Shown: positions 34,656 through 43,395 of the stretch, one piece after another
Numbering within the stretch: position 1 is the stretch's first letter
Layout: every line of letters begins with the position of its first letter
Assembly (NCBI GenBank): GCA_016709305.1
Contig: JADJNA010000048.1
Location: 1 to 64,000, forward strand
Origin: Candidatus Villigracilis saccharophilus
GTDB taxonomy: Bacteria; Chloroflexota; Anaerolineae; Anaerolineales; Villigracilaceae
Reading direction: 5' to 3'
DNA: 64,000 nt
Notes under the pieces: model-generated
Databases searched by the model: none
Told to the model about the DNA's origin: nothing
The model's input: only the letters and a program-made list of their open reading frames with translations
Position numbers and translations under genes: made by a program

Positions 34656-37166
34656 CTAGATACTCGGTTCGGGGAGTTCTTCCTCAGAGTTCTTAAGGAT
34701 CAACTCGCTTTTATTGAGGACTAATTCACCGTCGTCGTTGATGTCAACTTTTATCGCGTCGCCGTTGACAAATTCACCGGCTAGCACACGGTCGGATAAC
34801 GGGTCTTCCACTTTTTGCTGGATGACGCGGCGCAACGGACGAGCGCCAAATTCTGAGTCATAACCCTGGGTGGCCAGCAGTGACAATGCTTCATCCGAGG
34901 CGGTCAGAACAAGCTCATGATCCTTCAAGCGCTCGGCGACCTTGTTCAATTCAAGCGATACGATCTGTTGAATATCTTCCTTGTTGAGCGAGCGGAAGAT
35001 GACGACTGAGTCCATACGGTTGATGAATTCGGGCCGGAAGGCGCGCTTGAGCGATTCGTTCAGTTTCTTGCGCATATCGTCGTAGGAAAGGCGTTCTTCG
35101 GTCACTTCGTCGCGCTTCATGGCGAAGCCGAAGGAGGTTTGATTCTTGATCATGTCCGCGCCGATATTGGAGGTCATGACGATGATCGCATTGCGGAAAT
35201 CCACCTTGCGTCCCTTCGCGTCACTGAGGTGACCTTCTTCCATGATCTGCAGGAGCATGTTGTGGACTTCAGGATGCGCCTTCTCGATCTCATCGAAAAC
35301 AATGATGGAGTATGGGCGGCGGCGCAGGGCTTCGGTCAATTGACCGGCATCTTCATAACCGACATATCCGGGAGGCGCTCCCACCAAACGGGCGGCGGTG
35401 TGACGTTCCATAAACTCAGACATGTCCAGTTGGATGGCGGCTTCTTCACTGCCAAACATGAACTTGGCGAGAGTCTTTGTTAATTGGGTCTTGCCTACGC
35501 CTGTCGGTCCGAGGAACATAAACGAGCCGATCGGGCGCTTCGGGTCTTTCAACCCGGCGCGTGCGCGGCGGACTGCGCGAGAGATGGCAACGATGGCATC
35601 TTCCTGCCCGATAATATCCTTGCGTAATTCATCTTCCATCTTGAGCAGGCGCTGTGATTCCGCCTCGGCAAGCTGCATGAGCGGAACGCCGGTCCACATG
35701 GATACGACTTCGGCGATATCTTCCGCGGTAACTACGGGGCTGTTGGCGCGATCCCAGCCGGTGCGCAGGCGTTCGATCTGCTGGCCGAGGTCGGTCTCGC
35801 GCTCTTCCCATTCCTTGATGTCTTCAGAGTTGCCCTCTTCCTGAGCGAGGGTTCGGTTCTGGCGTGCCGCGCGTAATTGACCAAAGAGATCCTTGGCGTG
35901 TTTCGCGGCGGGACTCTTGTACATGCGCACACGCGAGGACGATTCATCGATCAGATCAATGGCTTTGTCGGGCAGGAATCGCTCGGTAACGTAGCGCGCC
36001 GATAAATGCGTGGCGGCTTCGAGCGCTTCGTCTGAAATAACCAAATGATGATGTTCTTCGTACGCGCCGCGGATGCCCTTGAGGATTTGAATGGTCTCTT
36101 CTTCAGAGGGTTCATCCACCTGCACCGGCTGGAAGCGTCGTTCGAGCGCGGCATCGGATTCGATATGCTTGCGATATTCATCCATGGTGGTCGCGCCGAT
36201 GACCTGCAATTCTCCGCGCGAGAGGGCCGGCTTGAGAATGTTGGCCGCGTCGACGGAGGAACCTGCGGCTCCCGCCCCGACCAGCATGTGGACTTCGTCA
36301 ATGAACAGGATCGCCCCTGAGGCTTTTAACTCATCAATGATCCGTTTGAGTCTTTCCTCGAACTGACCGCGGTACATGGTGCCGGCTACAAGCGAGGCCA
36401 CATCGAGTTGCAGCACGCGTTTGTTCATCAACGGGGCGGGGACATCACCGTCAACGATGCGCTGGGCGAGTCCTTCGACGATGGCGGTCTTGCCGACGCC
36501 GGGTTCGCCGATCAATGCCGGATTGTTCTTTGTGCGGCGCGCCAGGATCTGAATGACGCGCTCGATTTCTTTTTGACGCCCGATGACGGGGTCCAGTTTT
36601 TTCTCTTCAGCCTTGGATGTCAGGTCGGTGGCGAGTTGATCGACGAGAGGGGTCTTGGGGCCGGTCGCCGATGCGGAGCCGCTTTTGCCCGGTTGCGGGC
36701 CGGCAGGTGTCGGTGAAGAGGAGGATGCGGATTCGTTCAATACGCGGCGGGTCTGTCGGCGGATCTGATCCCCGGTGACGCCAAGTCTGCGCAGGGCTTC
36801 CATTCCAGTCGATTCAACCCGCAGAAGCGCCAGGAGGATGTGTTCAGTGCCAATGTAATGGTGGCCGAGCCGACGGGCTTCATCCACCGCAAATTCGAGG
36901 ACTTGTTGGGTTTCCGGGGCGAGTTCGATGCGGCTGGAATCGAAGTCTGTTGAACTGCTTGAAACGCGTTGTACCACTTCGCGGACGCGCTCCGGGGTCA
37001 TGCCGAGGTCGCGCAGGACTCTGCCTGCCACGCCGCCTTCCTCATCCATTAATCCGAGGAGGAGGTGTTCGGTTCCGATAAAATTTTGACGGGCGCGCTC
37101 TGCCTCTTGATGGGCGAGACTGAGTACACGCCTTGCTCTTTGTGTAAATCTTTCCATGCCTGCCAT
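34656..37166 (-). CDS. clpC: ATP-dependent Clp protease ATP-binding subunit ClpC
   Basis: 836 residues. Clp N-domain repeats (about 4-145) with IGTEHLLLGLMDEEGG and IGTEHILLALLRVE, D1 AAA+ with GEPGVGKTAIVEGLA and LFIDEVHMLVGAG, a short middle coiled coil (about 410-465), D2 with GPTGVGKTQLTKTLA and the family end DPLSDRVLAGEF. Unfolds proteins for ClpP. ATG 37166 behind GGAGAACACT, with TACAAT as likely -10. clpP is not in the window. Confidence 0.95.
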   Translation of the reverse strand: MAGMERFTQRARRVLSLAHQEAERARQNFIGTEHLLLGLMDEEGGVAGRVLRDLGMTPERVREVVQRVSSSSTDFDSSRIELAPETQQVLEFAVDEARRLGHHYIGTEHILLALLRVESTGMEALRRLGVTGDQIRRQTRRVLNESASSSSPTPAGPQPGKSGSASATGPKTPLVDQLATDLTSKAEEKKLDPVIGRQKEIERVIQILARRTKNNPALIGEPGVGKTAIVEGLAQRIVDGDVPAPLMNKRVLQLDVASLVAGTMYRGQFEERLKRIIDELKASGAILFIDEVHMLVGAGAAGSSVDAANILKPALSRGELQVIGATTMDEYRKHIESDAALERRFQPVQVDEPSEEETIQILKGIRGAYEEHHHLVISDEALEAATHLSARYVTERFLPDKAIDLIDESSSRVRMYKSPAAKHAKDLFGQLRAARQNRTLAQEEGNSEDIKEWEERETDLGQQIERLRTGWDRANSPVVTAEDIAEVVSMWTGVPLMQLAEAESQRLLKMEDELRKDIIGQEDAIVAISRAVRRARAGLKDPKRPIGSFMFLGPTGVGKTQLTKTLAKFMFGSEEAAIQLDMSEFMERHTAARLVGAPPGYVGYEDAGQLTEALRRRPYSIIVFDEIEKAHPEVHNMLLQIMEEGHLSDAKGRKVDFRNAIIVMTSNIGADMIKNQTSFGFAMKRDEVTEERLSYDDMRKKLNESLKRAFRPEFINRMDSVVIFRSLNKEDIQQIVSLELNKVAERLKDHELVLTASDEALSLLATQGYDSEFGARPLRRVIQQKVEDPLSDRVLAGEFVNGDAIKVDINDDGELVLNKSELILKNSEEELPEPSI

Positions 37167-37272
37167 AGTGTTCTCCTAATATACTGAGGCATTGTACCAA
37201 AAAGGCGGGTGACTCAGCGTTGGAAAAAGGTTAGAGTTTTCTAACGGGTTCCAGACTTGGAACTTCCAATGC

Positions 37273-37602
37273 TTATCGGTTGTCCCCGTCTCCTTGAATC
37301 TTACCGCGCGCCTGCCTATCCAAAAGTTTAGTTAAATTGGATTCGGCCACTTCTTCGAGGGAAATGTCCAATTCGGTGCAGGTTTGGGCCAGATACCAGA
37401 GCACATCGCCCAATTCGGCTTTGAGGGCTTCGCGCGTTTCGGCGCTGAATTCCCCTTCCTTATCCCGAAAAACCTTTTTGATCTTGCCTGCCACTTCGCC
37501 GGCCTCGTTGACCAGTCCCAAGGTGGGGTAGATGACTCCATGCCCGATGACAGGATATTTGGCGGTGGCTTGTGATTTGATTTGGTAGTCGCTGAAGTTC
37601 AT
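37273..37602 (-). CDS. MazG-like nucleotide pyrophosphohydrolase
   Basis: 109 residues, an all-alpha NTP-PPase of the MazG/iMazG type. The metal-binding helix pair NEAGEVAGKIKKVFRD and ELGDVLWYLAQ is intact. It hydrolyses nucleoside triphosphates to monophosphate and PPi, probably cleaning non-canonical nucleotides. ATG behind AGAGGAATCCCCC. Follows the truncated ATPase on the same strand with a gap of only 18 bases. Confidence 0.85.
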   Translation of the reverse strand: MNFSDYQIKSQATAKYPVIGHGVIYPTLGLVNEAGEVAGKIKKVFRDKEGEFSAETREALKAELGDVLWYLAQTCTELDISLEEVAESNLTKLLDRQARGKIQGDGDNR

Positions 37603-37620
37603 GGGGGATTCCTCTAAAAT

Positions 37621-38505
37621 TTATGAAAGAATAAAATTTTGATAGTTATCGGGCGTGACGATTGCATAACTTGAGTTTGAGTAGGTTTCTGCCCACTGAT
37701 GGGGGGCTTTTGGCGTTTTGTAAAGAGACCATTTTATTTCATATCCGTGCAGTTTTCCATCTCGATCTTCAACAAGATCAATCTCTTGCTGTTGATATGT
37801 GCGCCAGAAATACATATTTGCATAAATAGATTGATATGTTCTGTGCTTTAATCGTTCAATAAAAATAAAATTTTCCCACAATTGACCAATATCATTCCGC
37901 TGTGAAATTCCATTGAACTGAGCTATCAACGAGTTACGAATGCCATTGTCTAGAAAATAATATTTCGCCTTATTGGTGACTTCATTCCGCAAGTTTCGGC
38001 TGAAGCCCCCAAGGCGGATGACTACAAAAGCTTTTTCAAGCAGATCCAAATATCTCTGGACGGTTTTATAGTCCGCTCCAATTTTTGTGCCAACTTCAGA
38101 AAGCGATACTTCAGAACCAACTTGAAAAGCGAGTAGCTTTAGCAAATCCAATAGAACTTTTGAACTTTTCACACGATCAAATGCAAGAATATCTTTGAGT
38201 AGATAGGAATTTGATATTTCAGTGATGGCATCTACTTTTTGTTTATAGGTGGACGCTTGAATAACTTCCGGGTATGAACCATAAACCAGAAAATCTTCCA
38301 GCTTCTCTTTTAATTCAAATTTATTATAGGAAGATAGCAATTCTGAATGGGACAATGAATAGAGGGTGAGAGTTTGTTTTCTCCCTGTTAGTGGCTCTCC
38401 CACTTGCCCAGCCAGTTCAAAGGAAGATGAGCCAGTCAGGATAACGCGAATATCAGGCCGTTGGTCAACAATAATTTTTACGGCCATGCCAATATTGGGA
38501 ATCAA
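37621..38505 (-). pseudogene. DUF4143-type AAA ATPase, 5' truncated (P-loop missing)
   Basis: 294 residues matching the C-terminal three quarters of the widespread ~380-residue AAA/DUF4143 family: PNIGMAVKIIVDQRPDIRVILTGSS, then the LTGRKQTLTLYSLS block and the DUF4143 nuclease-like domain with FYWRTYQQQEIDLVE. The ~90 N-terminal residues with the Walker A motif are absent; the frame closes upstream at an in-frame stop about 75 bases before. The TTG start here is only nominal. Two 33-bp repeats stand just upstream and may mark the deletion. Confidence 0.8.
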
Positions 38506-38580
38506 GCAGAGCTTTTCCAGCTTGAAGGTGTTCTGAAAGTGGCTCGTAAGATCTTTTGAACATGAAATAACTATACATCA

Positions 38581-38646
38581 ACTCCTTGTTTTTGTCAAAA
38601 TTCAAGGAGTTAGACTCCTTGTTTTTATTTAAATTCAAGGAGTTGT
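38581..38646. repeat. Two tandem 33-bp units, each a hairpin
   Basis: Units 38581-38613 and 38614-38646 share about 27 of 33 bases; each starts with ACTCCTTG and ends near CAAGGAGT, so each unit is itself an inverted repeat with an AT-rich loop. They lie between the truncated ATPase and the LLM gene end, both on the minus strand. Two units without spacers are not a CRISPR array. Confidence 0.75.
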
Positions 38647-38656
38647 TCTTGAGCTT

Positions 38657-39655
38657 TTATTTAAAGGCCTTCGCCAACTCTCGCCACCACTCATCCTTCT
38701 CTTTGGGGACAAATGGCGTGTATAAAGTGATCCGATCCGCGATTCCTTCAAAGCGTTTCTTCAGATCATCTGCCAGTTTTTCCTGCGTGGTGACCAGACA
38801 AAACTCGTTCAGCATTTCATCGGTGATGAGCATGGGCATCTCGGCCCATTCGCCTTTTGCGGCAAAGCCTGAAAGCTGCTGGGCGGTTTCGCCCCAGCCG
38901 TGCATTTCCATCACGGACTGATAGGATGGCGTGGATGCGTAGAATGCGATCTGCATCCGCGCGAAACCTTCTTCTTCTGGAGATGTCGCCACGAACGGCG
39001 TCATCGAAACGGTGATGTCTTTGCGAGTCCTTCCGCTCTTTTGCAGGCCATCTTCAATGGCAGGCAAGAGAATCTCATTCATATAGCGCGGACTGTTGAA
39101 CGGGTGCGCGTGGAATCCTTCGCATAGTTCACCCGCCAGTTTGGCAAGCCCTGAGTTGACGCCGGCAATGTAGATTGGAATATTTGGATGTTCGATCGCG
39201 CCGGGATTAAAGAAGGGCGACATTAGAGTCGCCTTGTAATATTCGCCGCGGAAGTTTAATTTCGTGCCGTTCTGCCAGCAATCCCAAAAGGCGCGGATGA
39301 CTTGAATCTGTTCGCGCAATTTTCCTGTTACTGATTCAGGCCATGGCATGCCGAAACGCCGCTCAATATGCGCCTTGACCTGCGTGCCCAATCCCAAAAT
39401 GAATCTTCCGCCGGACTGCGCGGACAAGTCCCAGGCGGTGTAGGCGAGGTTGGCCGGCGAACGCGCAAACGAGACCGCGATGGCTGTGCCAAAGCGCAGA
39501 GTCTCTGTATGTTCAGCAACCAGCGTACAGGGCAGAAAAGGATCGTGCTGAGTCTCTTGAGTCCACAGTGCGGCGAATCCGATTTCCTGCGCGGCTTTCG
39601 CTATCGCAGGGACATCCTTCAATTGAAAGGCGGGTAGCGCGGCATCGAATTTCAT
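38657..39655 (-). CDS. LLM-class F420-dependent oxidoreductase
   Basis: 332 residues, TIM-barrel luciferase-like monooxygenase family of the TIGR03617 type. FDAALPAFQ begins the barrel, ALWTQETQHDPFLP and FGTAIAVSFARSPANLAYTAWDLS bind cofactor, and PIYIAGVNSG is the phosphate loop. Start moved to ATG 39655 behind GGAGACTAAA; an upstream TTG is in frame. The start overlaps the stop of the M42 peptidase gene. Deazaflavin use is inferred from family. Confidence 0.85.
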   Translation of the reverse strand: MKFDAALPAFQLKDVPAIAKAAQEIGFAALWTQETQHDPFLPCTLVAEHTETLRFGTAIAVSFARSPANLAYTAWDLSAQSGGRFILGLGTQVKAHIERRFGMPWPESVTGKLREQIQVIRAFWDCWQNGTKLNFRGEYYKATLMSPFFNPGAIEHPNIPIYIAGVNSGLAKLAGELCEGFHAHPFNSPRYMNEILLPAIEDGLQKSGRTRKDITVSMTPFVATSPEEEGFARMQIAFYASTPSYQSVMEMHGWGETAQQLSGFAAKGEWAEMPMLITDEMLNEFCLVTTQEKLADDLKKRFEGIADRITLYTPFVPKEKDEWWRELAKAFK

Positions 39656-39656
39656 T

Positions 39657-40707
39657 TTAGTCTCCAAGCAAATAAGCCATGATCCAATTTGTTGTGGCGT
39701 TCAATCCGTCCATGTGAGCGCGTTCGTAGTTGTGTGACGCGTCAATGCCGGGGCCGATGAGCGACAGTGCCACATCGCCGCCCGCGCGCCAAAATGCCTC
39801 GCCGTCCGAGCCGTAAAATGGATACACATCGGTTTTGTACGGGATATTATTTTTCTCAGCCAGCGCGCGCAGTTTGTTATTCAACTCAAAGTGATACGGC
39901 CCGCCGCTGTCTTTGATGCAAAGCGTGACGTGAAATTCATCCAGACTCCTGACCATCACCGACGACAGCCATGTCCACTGAAATTAATTCCGCGACATCA
40001 GATGGGATTCCCGCCGCCGCGCCATGACCGACTTCTTCATAGTTGGAAATGTGAAAGTATACGCTTCGCTCTGGACTTCGGCCTGCTTCTGCCATTGACT
40101 TGATCGCCGCGACGAGATTTGCCACGCAAGCCTTGTCATCGAGAAATCGCGAGCGGATGAATCCGTTGGTCACTTCCACTCGCGGATCGAAGGCCACGCA
40201 ATCGCCGATGTTGATGCCAAGTTCACGCGTCTCTTTTTCGGAAGTTGTGCGCGCATCAATGCGGACTTCCATGTGGGCGTCGTTGCGCGGAGTCTCGCCG
40301 CCTGCTCCGCTGTAGATGTGACCCGAAGCTGTGTCGATCAAGACTGAGCCGCGAATCCGCTCGCCTTTGGATGTGATGATCCACACACCTTCAGTCTCAA
40401 CCGTCGGCCATTGGATTCCACCAATGCGGCTCAATTTCAACCGCCCATTGGATTTGATCTCCTTGACGACTGCGCCAAGTGTATCTACGTGCGCGGTCAA
40501 TGCAACAGGAGGCAGATCGCTTTTTACTTCCCACCTTGCCACAAGCGCGCCTTTGCGAGTTCTTGATAATTCCAATTGTTTGTACTTGGATAATTCCTTT
40601 TCAACAAACGCAATTGCGGGTTCTGCAAACCCTGTAGGGGAAGCGATGTTGAGCAGGTCAACGAGGAAGGTGGTGAAATATGTTTCGTCAATAGTTGGAA
40701 GCGCCAT
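39657..40707 (-). CDS. M42-family metallopeptidase, one frameshift
   Basis: About 350 residues if one indel near 39945-39955 is repaired (QESS joins to LDEFHVT). A co-catalytic dizinc aminopeptidase of the M42/TET type: TAHVDTLG with the first zinc His, LDDKACVANLV with the bridging Asp, NYEEVGHGAA with the catalytic Glu pair, and IDASHNYER with the last His. Removes N-terminal residues from peptides. ATG behind AGGAGCTAATTAATA. Probably cotranscribed with the LLM gene. Confidence 0.85.
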
Positions 40708-40769
40708 TATTAATTAGCTCCTAATAGTTGTTGGAAAGTTGGGAGATTTGAAAGTTCAATCCTGCCAAC

Positions 40770-41189
40770 CTATATTCCTTCGAACGCCTTTATCTTCTCG
40801 CGCCATGCGTGCGGAAGGTTGATCGTCTTTTCTTCCTTGTAATCATAAGTTACCATCACAACTTCCCCCTTGGCTAATACTTTGCCTGTCTTTGCATCTA
40901 CGATATTCTGTGCCCAAGTCATGGACTTGTTCCCCAGCTTCATGGCATGAACCCCAACTTTGATATGTTCCCCAAAATATATTGGCGCATGATAGGTAAT
41001 ATGGACATCCGCCAGTATCACGCCGATCTCCATGAAGGATTGATCTTTCGAGAACATTCCCAGCTCGATCATGTAGGCAATGCGTGCCTGTTCAAAAAAG
41101 GTGAGATGTTTCGCGTTGTTGACATGTCCCTGCGGGTCCAGATCCCCGTATCGGACTTCGATTGGATGGAAGAATTTGAATTCAGTCAT
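40770..41189 (-). CDS. Acyl-CoA thioesterase, 4-hydroxybenzoyl-CoA thioesterase family
   Basis: 139 residues, single hotdog fold. IEVRYGDLDPQGHVNNAKHLTFFEQAR carries the catalytic Asp and the Asn-Asn of the family. Hydrolyses acyl-CoA thioesters; substrate unknown. ATG lies 6 bases after a minus-strand TATAAT box and lacks a Shine-Dalgarno sequence. Confidence 0.9.
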   Translation of the reverse strand: MTEFKFFHPIEVRYGDLDPQGHVNNAKHLTFFEQARIAYMIELGMFSKDQSFMEIGVILADVHITYHAPIYFGEHIKVGVHAMKLGNKSMTWAQNIVDAKTGKVLAKGEVVMVTYDYKEEKTINLPHAWREKIKAFEGI

Positions 41190-41195
41190 GGCGGG

Positions 41196-41201
41196 ATTAT
41201 A
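41196..41201 (-). promoter_or_regulatory. -10 box TATAAT, probable leaderless start of the thioesterase
   Basis: Minus strand TATAAT, then CCCGCC, then ATG 41189. A TTTGAC precedes it closely, but the -35 spacing is not standard. Confidence 0.45.
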
Positions 41202-41280
41202 GTCAAATAGTCCGTAGTCGAATAGTCGCCAGTTGAGAACGGATCAACTGACGACCTCGTAATCCTCAATTACCTGCTCA

Positions 41281-41985
41281 CTAATCACAAAAACGTGCCA
41301 GCCCAGCCTTGTTGTGGATGATGAATCTTCCGTCCGTGTCGGTGCTGGCAAGTTCCTGCTCTTTGAAAAATACCATGGCCTGATTGACTCGTTTGCGCGA
41401 GGCACCGACTAAATCGGCAAGGTCGCCTTGCGTCACCACAATGCGGACTTGTACCCCATCTTTCACTTCACGGCCATAACGTTCTGCAAATGCCAGCAGT
41501 TGACGCGCAACTCTCCCGTTCACATCCAAAGTTGCGAGGGATTGAATTACCTGATCCGACAGCCGCACACGAGCGGATAATATCTTCACAAGGTTGCGCG
41601 CCACGGGCGGGAAGTTATCCAGTAAATAATTGAACGCGGTCCTGTCCATCCACAGCATGAGCGAGCTTTCCAAAGTCAATGCGCTGGCAGAACGCCCCAT
41701 GCTGTCTATCAGGCTCATCTCGCCGAGCAGATCACCTCCGCCAAGAATGGACAGGATAACATCTCGTCCGCCTTGCTCGATATGAATCTTCACAGTGCCG
41801 TGCAAAATGATGAATACAGCCTCGCCGGGTTGTTCAACTGTGATTACATTCGTTCCAGCCGCAAAGACCCTTCGATGCGCGTTCTTCGCGACCCAATCCA
41901 ATTGCGCCGGCGCTAATCCCTCAAACAGACCAATATCCGATAACAGGTTGCGTGTGTCAAATTTTCTTTCATCCATTATCAACAT
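41281..41985 (-). CDS. Crp/Fnr-family transcriptional regulator
   Basis: 234 residues. Cyclic-nucleotide-binding fold at residues ~15-130 (GEAVFIILHGTVKIHIEQGG; GDLLGEMSLIDSMGRSASALT), dimer helix, then a winged helix at ~160-225 with VTQGDLADLVGASRKRVNQAMVFF. No cysteine set for an FeS cluster is obvious, so it is more like CRP. A second ATG at 41976 is possible. Target genes are unknown; the MBL gene sits just upstream on the same strand. Confidence 0.9.
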   Translation of the reverse strand: MLIMDERKFDTRNLLSDIGLFEGLAPAQLDWVAKNAHRRVFAAGTNVITVEQPGEAVFIILHGTVKIHIEQGGRDVILSILGGGDLLGEMSLIDSMGRSASALTLESSLMLWMDRTAFNYLLDNFPPVARNLVKILSARVRLSDQVIQSLATLDVNGRVARQLLAFAERYGREVKDGVQVRIVVTQGDLADLVGASRKRVNQAMVFFKEQELASTDTDGRFIIHNKAGLARFCD

Positions 41986-42006
41986 ATTTTACATCCGTTC
42001 TTTTCC

Positions 42007-42951
42007 TCACCCTTGCCCTCTCCCAAAAGAGGGCAAGGGGTTGAGTGTAATTTCCAATCCTTCATACGCCGCGCGCGAATTGGAAAATATTTTTTTGGCG
42101 GCTGCTTCCTGCGCGGCGACCATTGCATCAGTGTAAGCCGGTTCGTGATGGAACAGAATCAACTCACCTGCTTGGGCTGAAGCGACTACTTCACAAGCCA
42201 TGTCCGCTGTTGAGTGTCCATATCCCTGAGTGGATGAGAATCCAGCAAGACGTCCACAATAATGTTCTTCGCTATATTGCGCGTCATGGATCAATACATC
42301 CGCATCGCGCGCGAATGCGGCTAACTTGCGATCCGTGCCAACATAGCCTTCGGTGTCGGTGGCATACACTGCTGATTTGCCGCGCCATGTGATGCGATAG
42401 ATATAGACTCCGCCGGGATGCGCGTGCGATTTATAAATACGGATGACCAGCGCATCTGGACTTAATCTGCTGCTTGATTCAGATACCCGAATATTTTCCT
42501 CATACCCTTGCAGGGCACTTTCCCAAACAATGACCTGTGACTCGCGCACCGATTGAATATCTTTCATGGCAGGCATATCCTGCAAACTAATGGGGAAAGT
42601 CTCTGTCGATTGATTGTGCTCCAGAACATGCCTTAAAGTTTCAGGCGTACCGCCCGGGCCAAAAATGTGCAGACGTGTATTGGGTATGTACGCTGGCACA
42701 AAAAATGGAAAGCCCTGTGTGTGATCGTGATGCAAGTGGCTGAAAAGCAGAATTATTTCTGAAGATTTTTGTTTCGCCAATTTACGCCCCAGCGGAATGA
42801 TGCCGGTGCCCGCATCCAAAATGATCGTACGCTCGCCAGCGCGGATTTCCACGCAGGCGGTGTTTCCGCCATATTTGATCGTCTCTGGGCCGGGTGTAGG
42901 GTAACTTCCGCGTACGCCCCAGAATTTGATTGTGAATTTTTCGTTCATCAT
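42007..42951 (-). CDS. MBL-fold metallohydrolase (phosphodiesterase-like)
   Basis: 314 residues from ATG 42951 behind TTCGGAGGTGAC. Metal-binding HLHHDHTQG motif near residue 75, IHDAQYSEEHY, GYGHSTADMA and LFHHEPAYTD give the full set of His/Asp ligands. FWGVRGSYPTPG at the start resembles the PqqB/ElaC-like cyclic-nucleotide phosphodiesterase group. Its last codons lie in a REP palindrome. A Crp/Fnr gene follows, which makes a cyclic nucleotide link attractive but unproven. Confidence 0.85.
   Translation of the reverse strand: MMNEKFTIKFWGVRGSYPTPGPETIKYGGNTACVEIRAGERTIILDAGTGIIPLGRKLAKQKSSEIILLFSHLHHDHTQGFPFFVPAYIPNTRLHIFGPGGTPETLRHVLEHNQSTETFPISLQDMPAMKDIQSVRESQVIVWESALQGYEENIRVSESSSRLSPDALVIRIYKSHAHPGGVYIYRITWRGKSAVYATDTEGYVGTDRKLAAFARDADVLIHDAQYSEEHYCGRLAGFSSTQGYGHSTADMACEVVASAQAGELILFHHEPAYTDAMVAAQEAAAKKIFSNSRAAYEGLEITLNPLPSFGRGQG
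42010..42039. repeat. REP-like palindrome, 12-bp perfect arms
   Basis: CCCTTGCCCTCT (42010-42021) and AGAGGGCAAGGG (42028-42039) around CCCAAA. It forms the last codons of the MBL gene (reading LNPLPSFGRGQG). Such CCCTCTCC-rich palindromes are dispersed repeats in many Chloroflexota genomes (family knowledge). Confidence 0.75.
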
Positions 42952-43119
42952 GTCACCTCCGAAATTCAACTTGCTCCCTTATTATCTTCAGTTTGGATTC
43001 TTCTTCAAGGAAAGTTTTCACACACAGGCTGGGAAGTATTTCACACTGAAGTCCGCGTTCCGCGAAACATTGTTTACAAACCTTTAACATGCGATGAACA
43101 GCGGTCTATCTCATGGCGG

Positions 43120-43125
43120 TATAAT
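43120..43125 (+). promoter_or_regulatory. -10 box TATAAT, probable leaderless start
   Basis: TATAAT, 7 bases, ATG 43133. No Shine-Dalgarno sequence. Confidence 0.5.
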
Positions 43126-43132
43126 CTTATCC

Positions 43133-43345
43133 ATGCTTCCCGATTTGCAATTGAAGGATCACTTAAGATTGCGTAAACCGCATCCATGCGGATCTTATGA
43201 ATGGACAGTGGTGCGCCTCGGCGCGGATATTGGACTGGAATGTAATGGGTGTCAGCATCGCGTACTGCTTACCCGCCGCGAACTGGCGAAGCGCATGAAG
43301 GCGAATTTAACAAAACGTGAAGAAGATAATAAAGAAGCAAAATAA
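43133..43345 (+). CDS. DUF951 zinc-ribbon-like small protein
   Basis: 70 residues. Family motif LKDHLRLRKPHPCGSYEW and RLGADIGLECNGCQHRVLLTR with Cys residues placed as in DUF951, a small nucleic-acid-binding-like fold near ribosomal or replication genes in many bacteria. ATG 43133 is 7 bases after TATAAT. The following GT4 gene has its own ribosome site 51 bases on. Confidence 0.85.
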   Translation: MLPDLQLKDHLRLRKPHPCGSYEWTVVRLGADIGLECNGCQHRVLLTRRELAKRMKANLTKREEDNKEAK

Positions 43346-43395
43346 CAGTTGACAGTCACTTCGCAATTGTTAATAATTTTCAGGAGAAATTCAAC

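Noticed and set aside
38581..38646. CRISPR-like repeat pair
   Set aside because: Only two units, directly adjacent with no spacers, and each unit is itself a hairpin; no cas gene is in the window.
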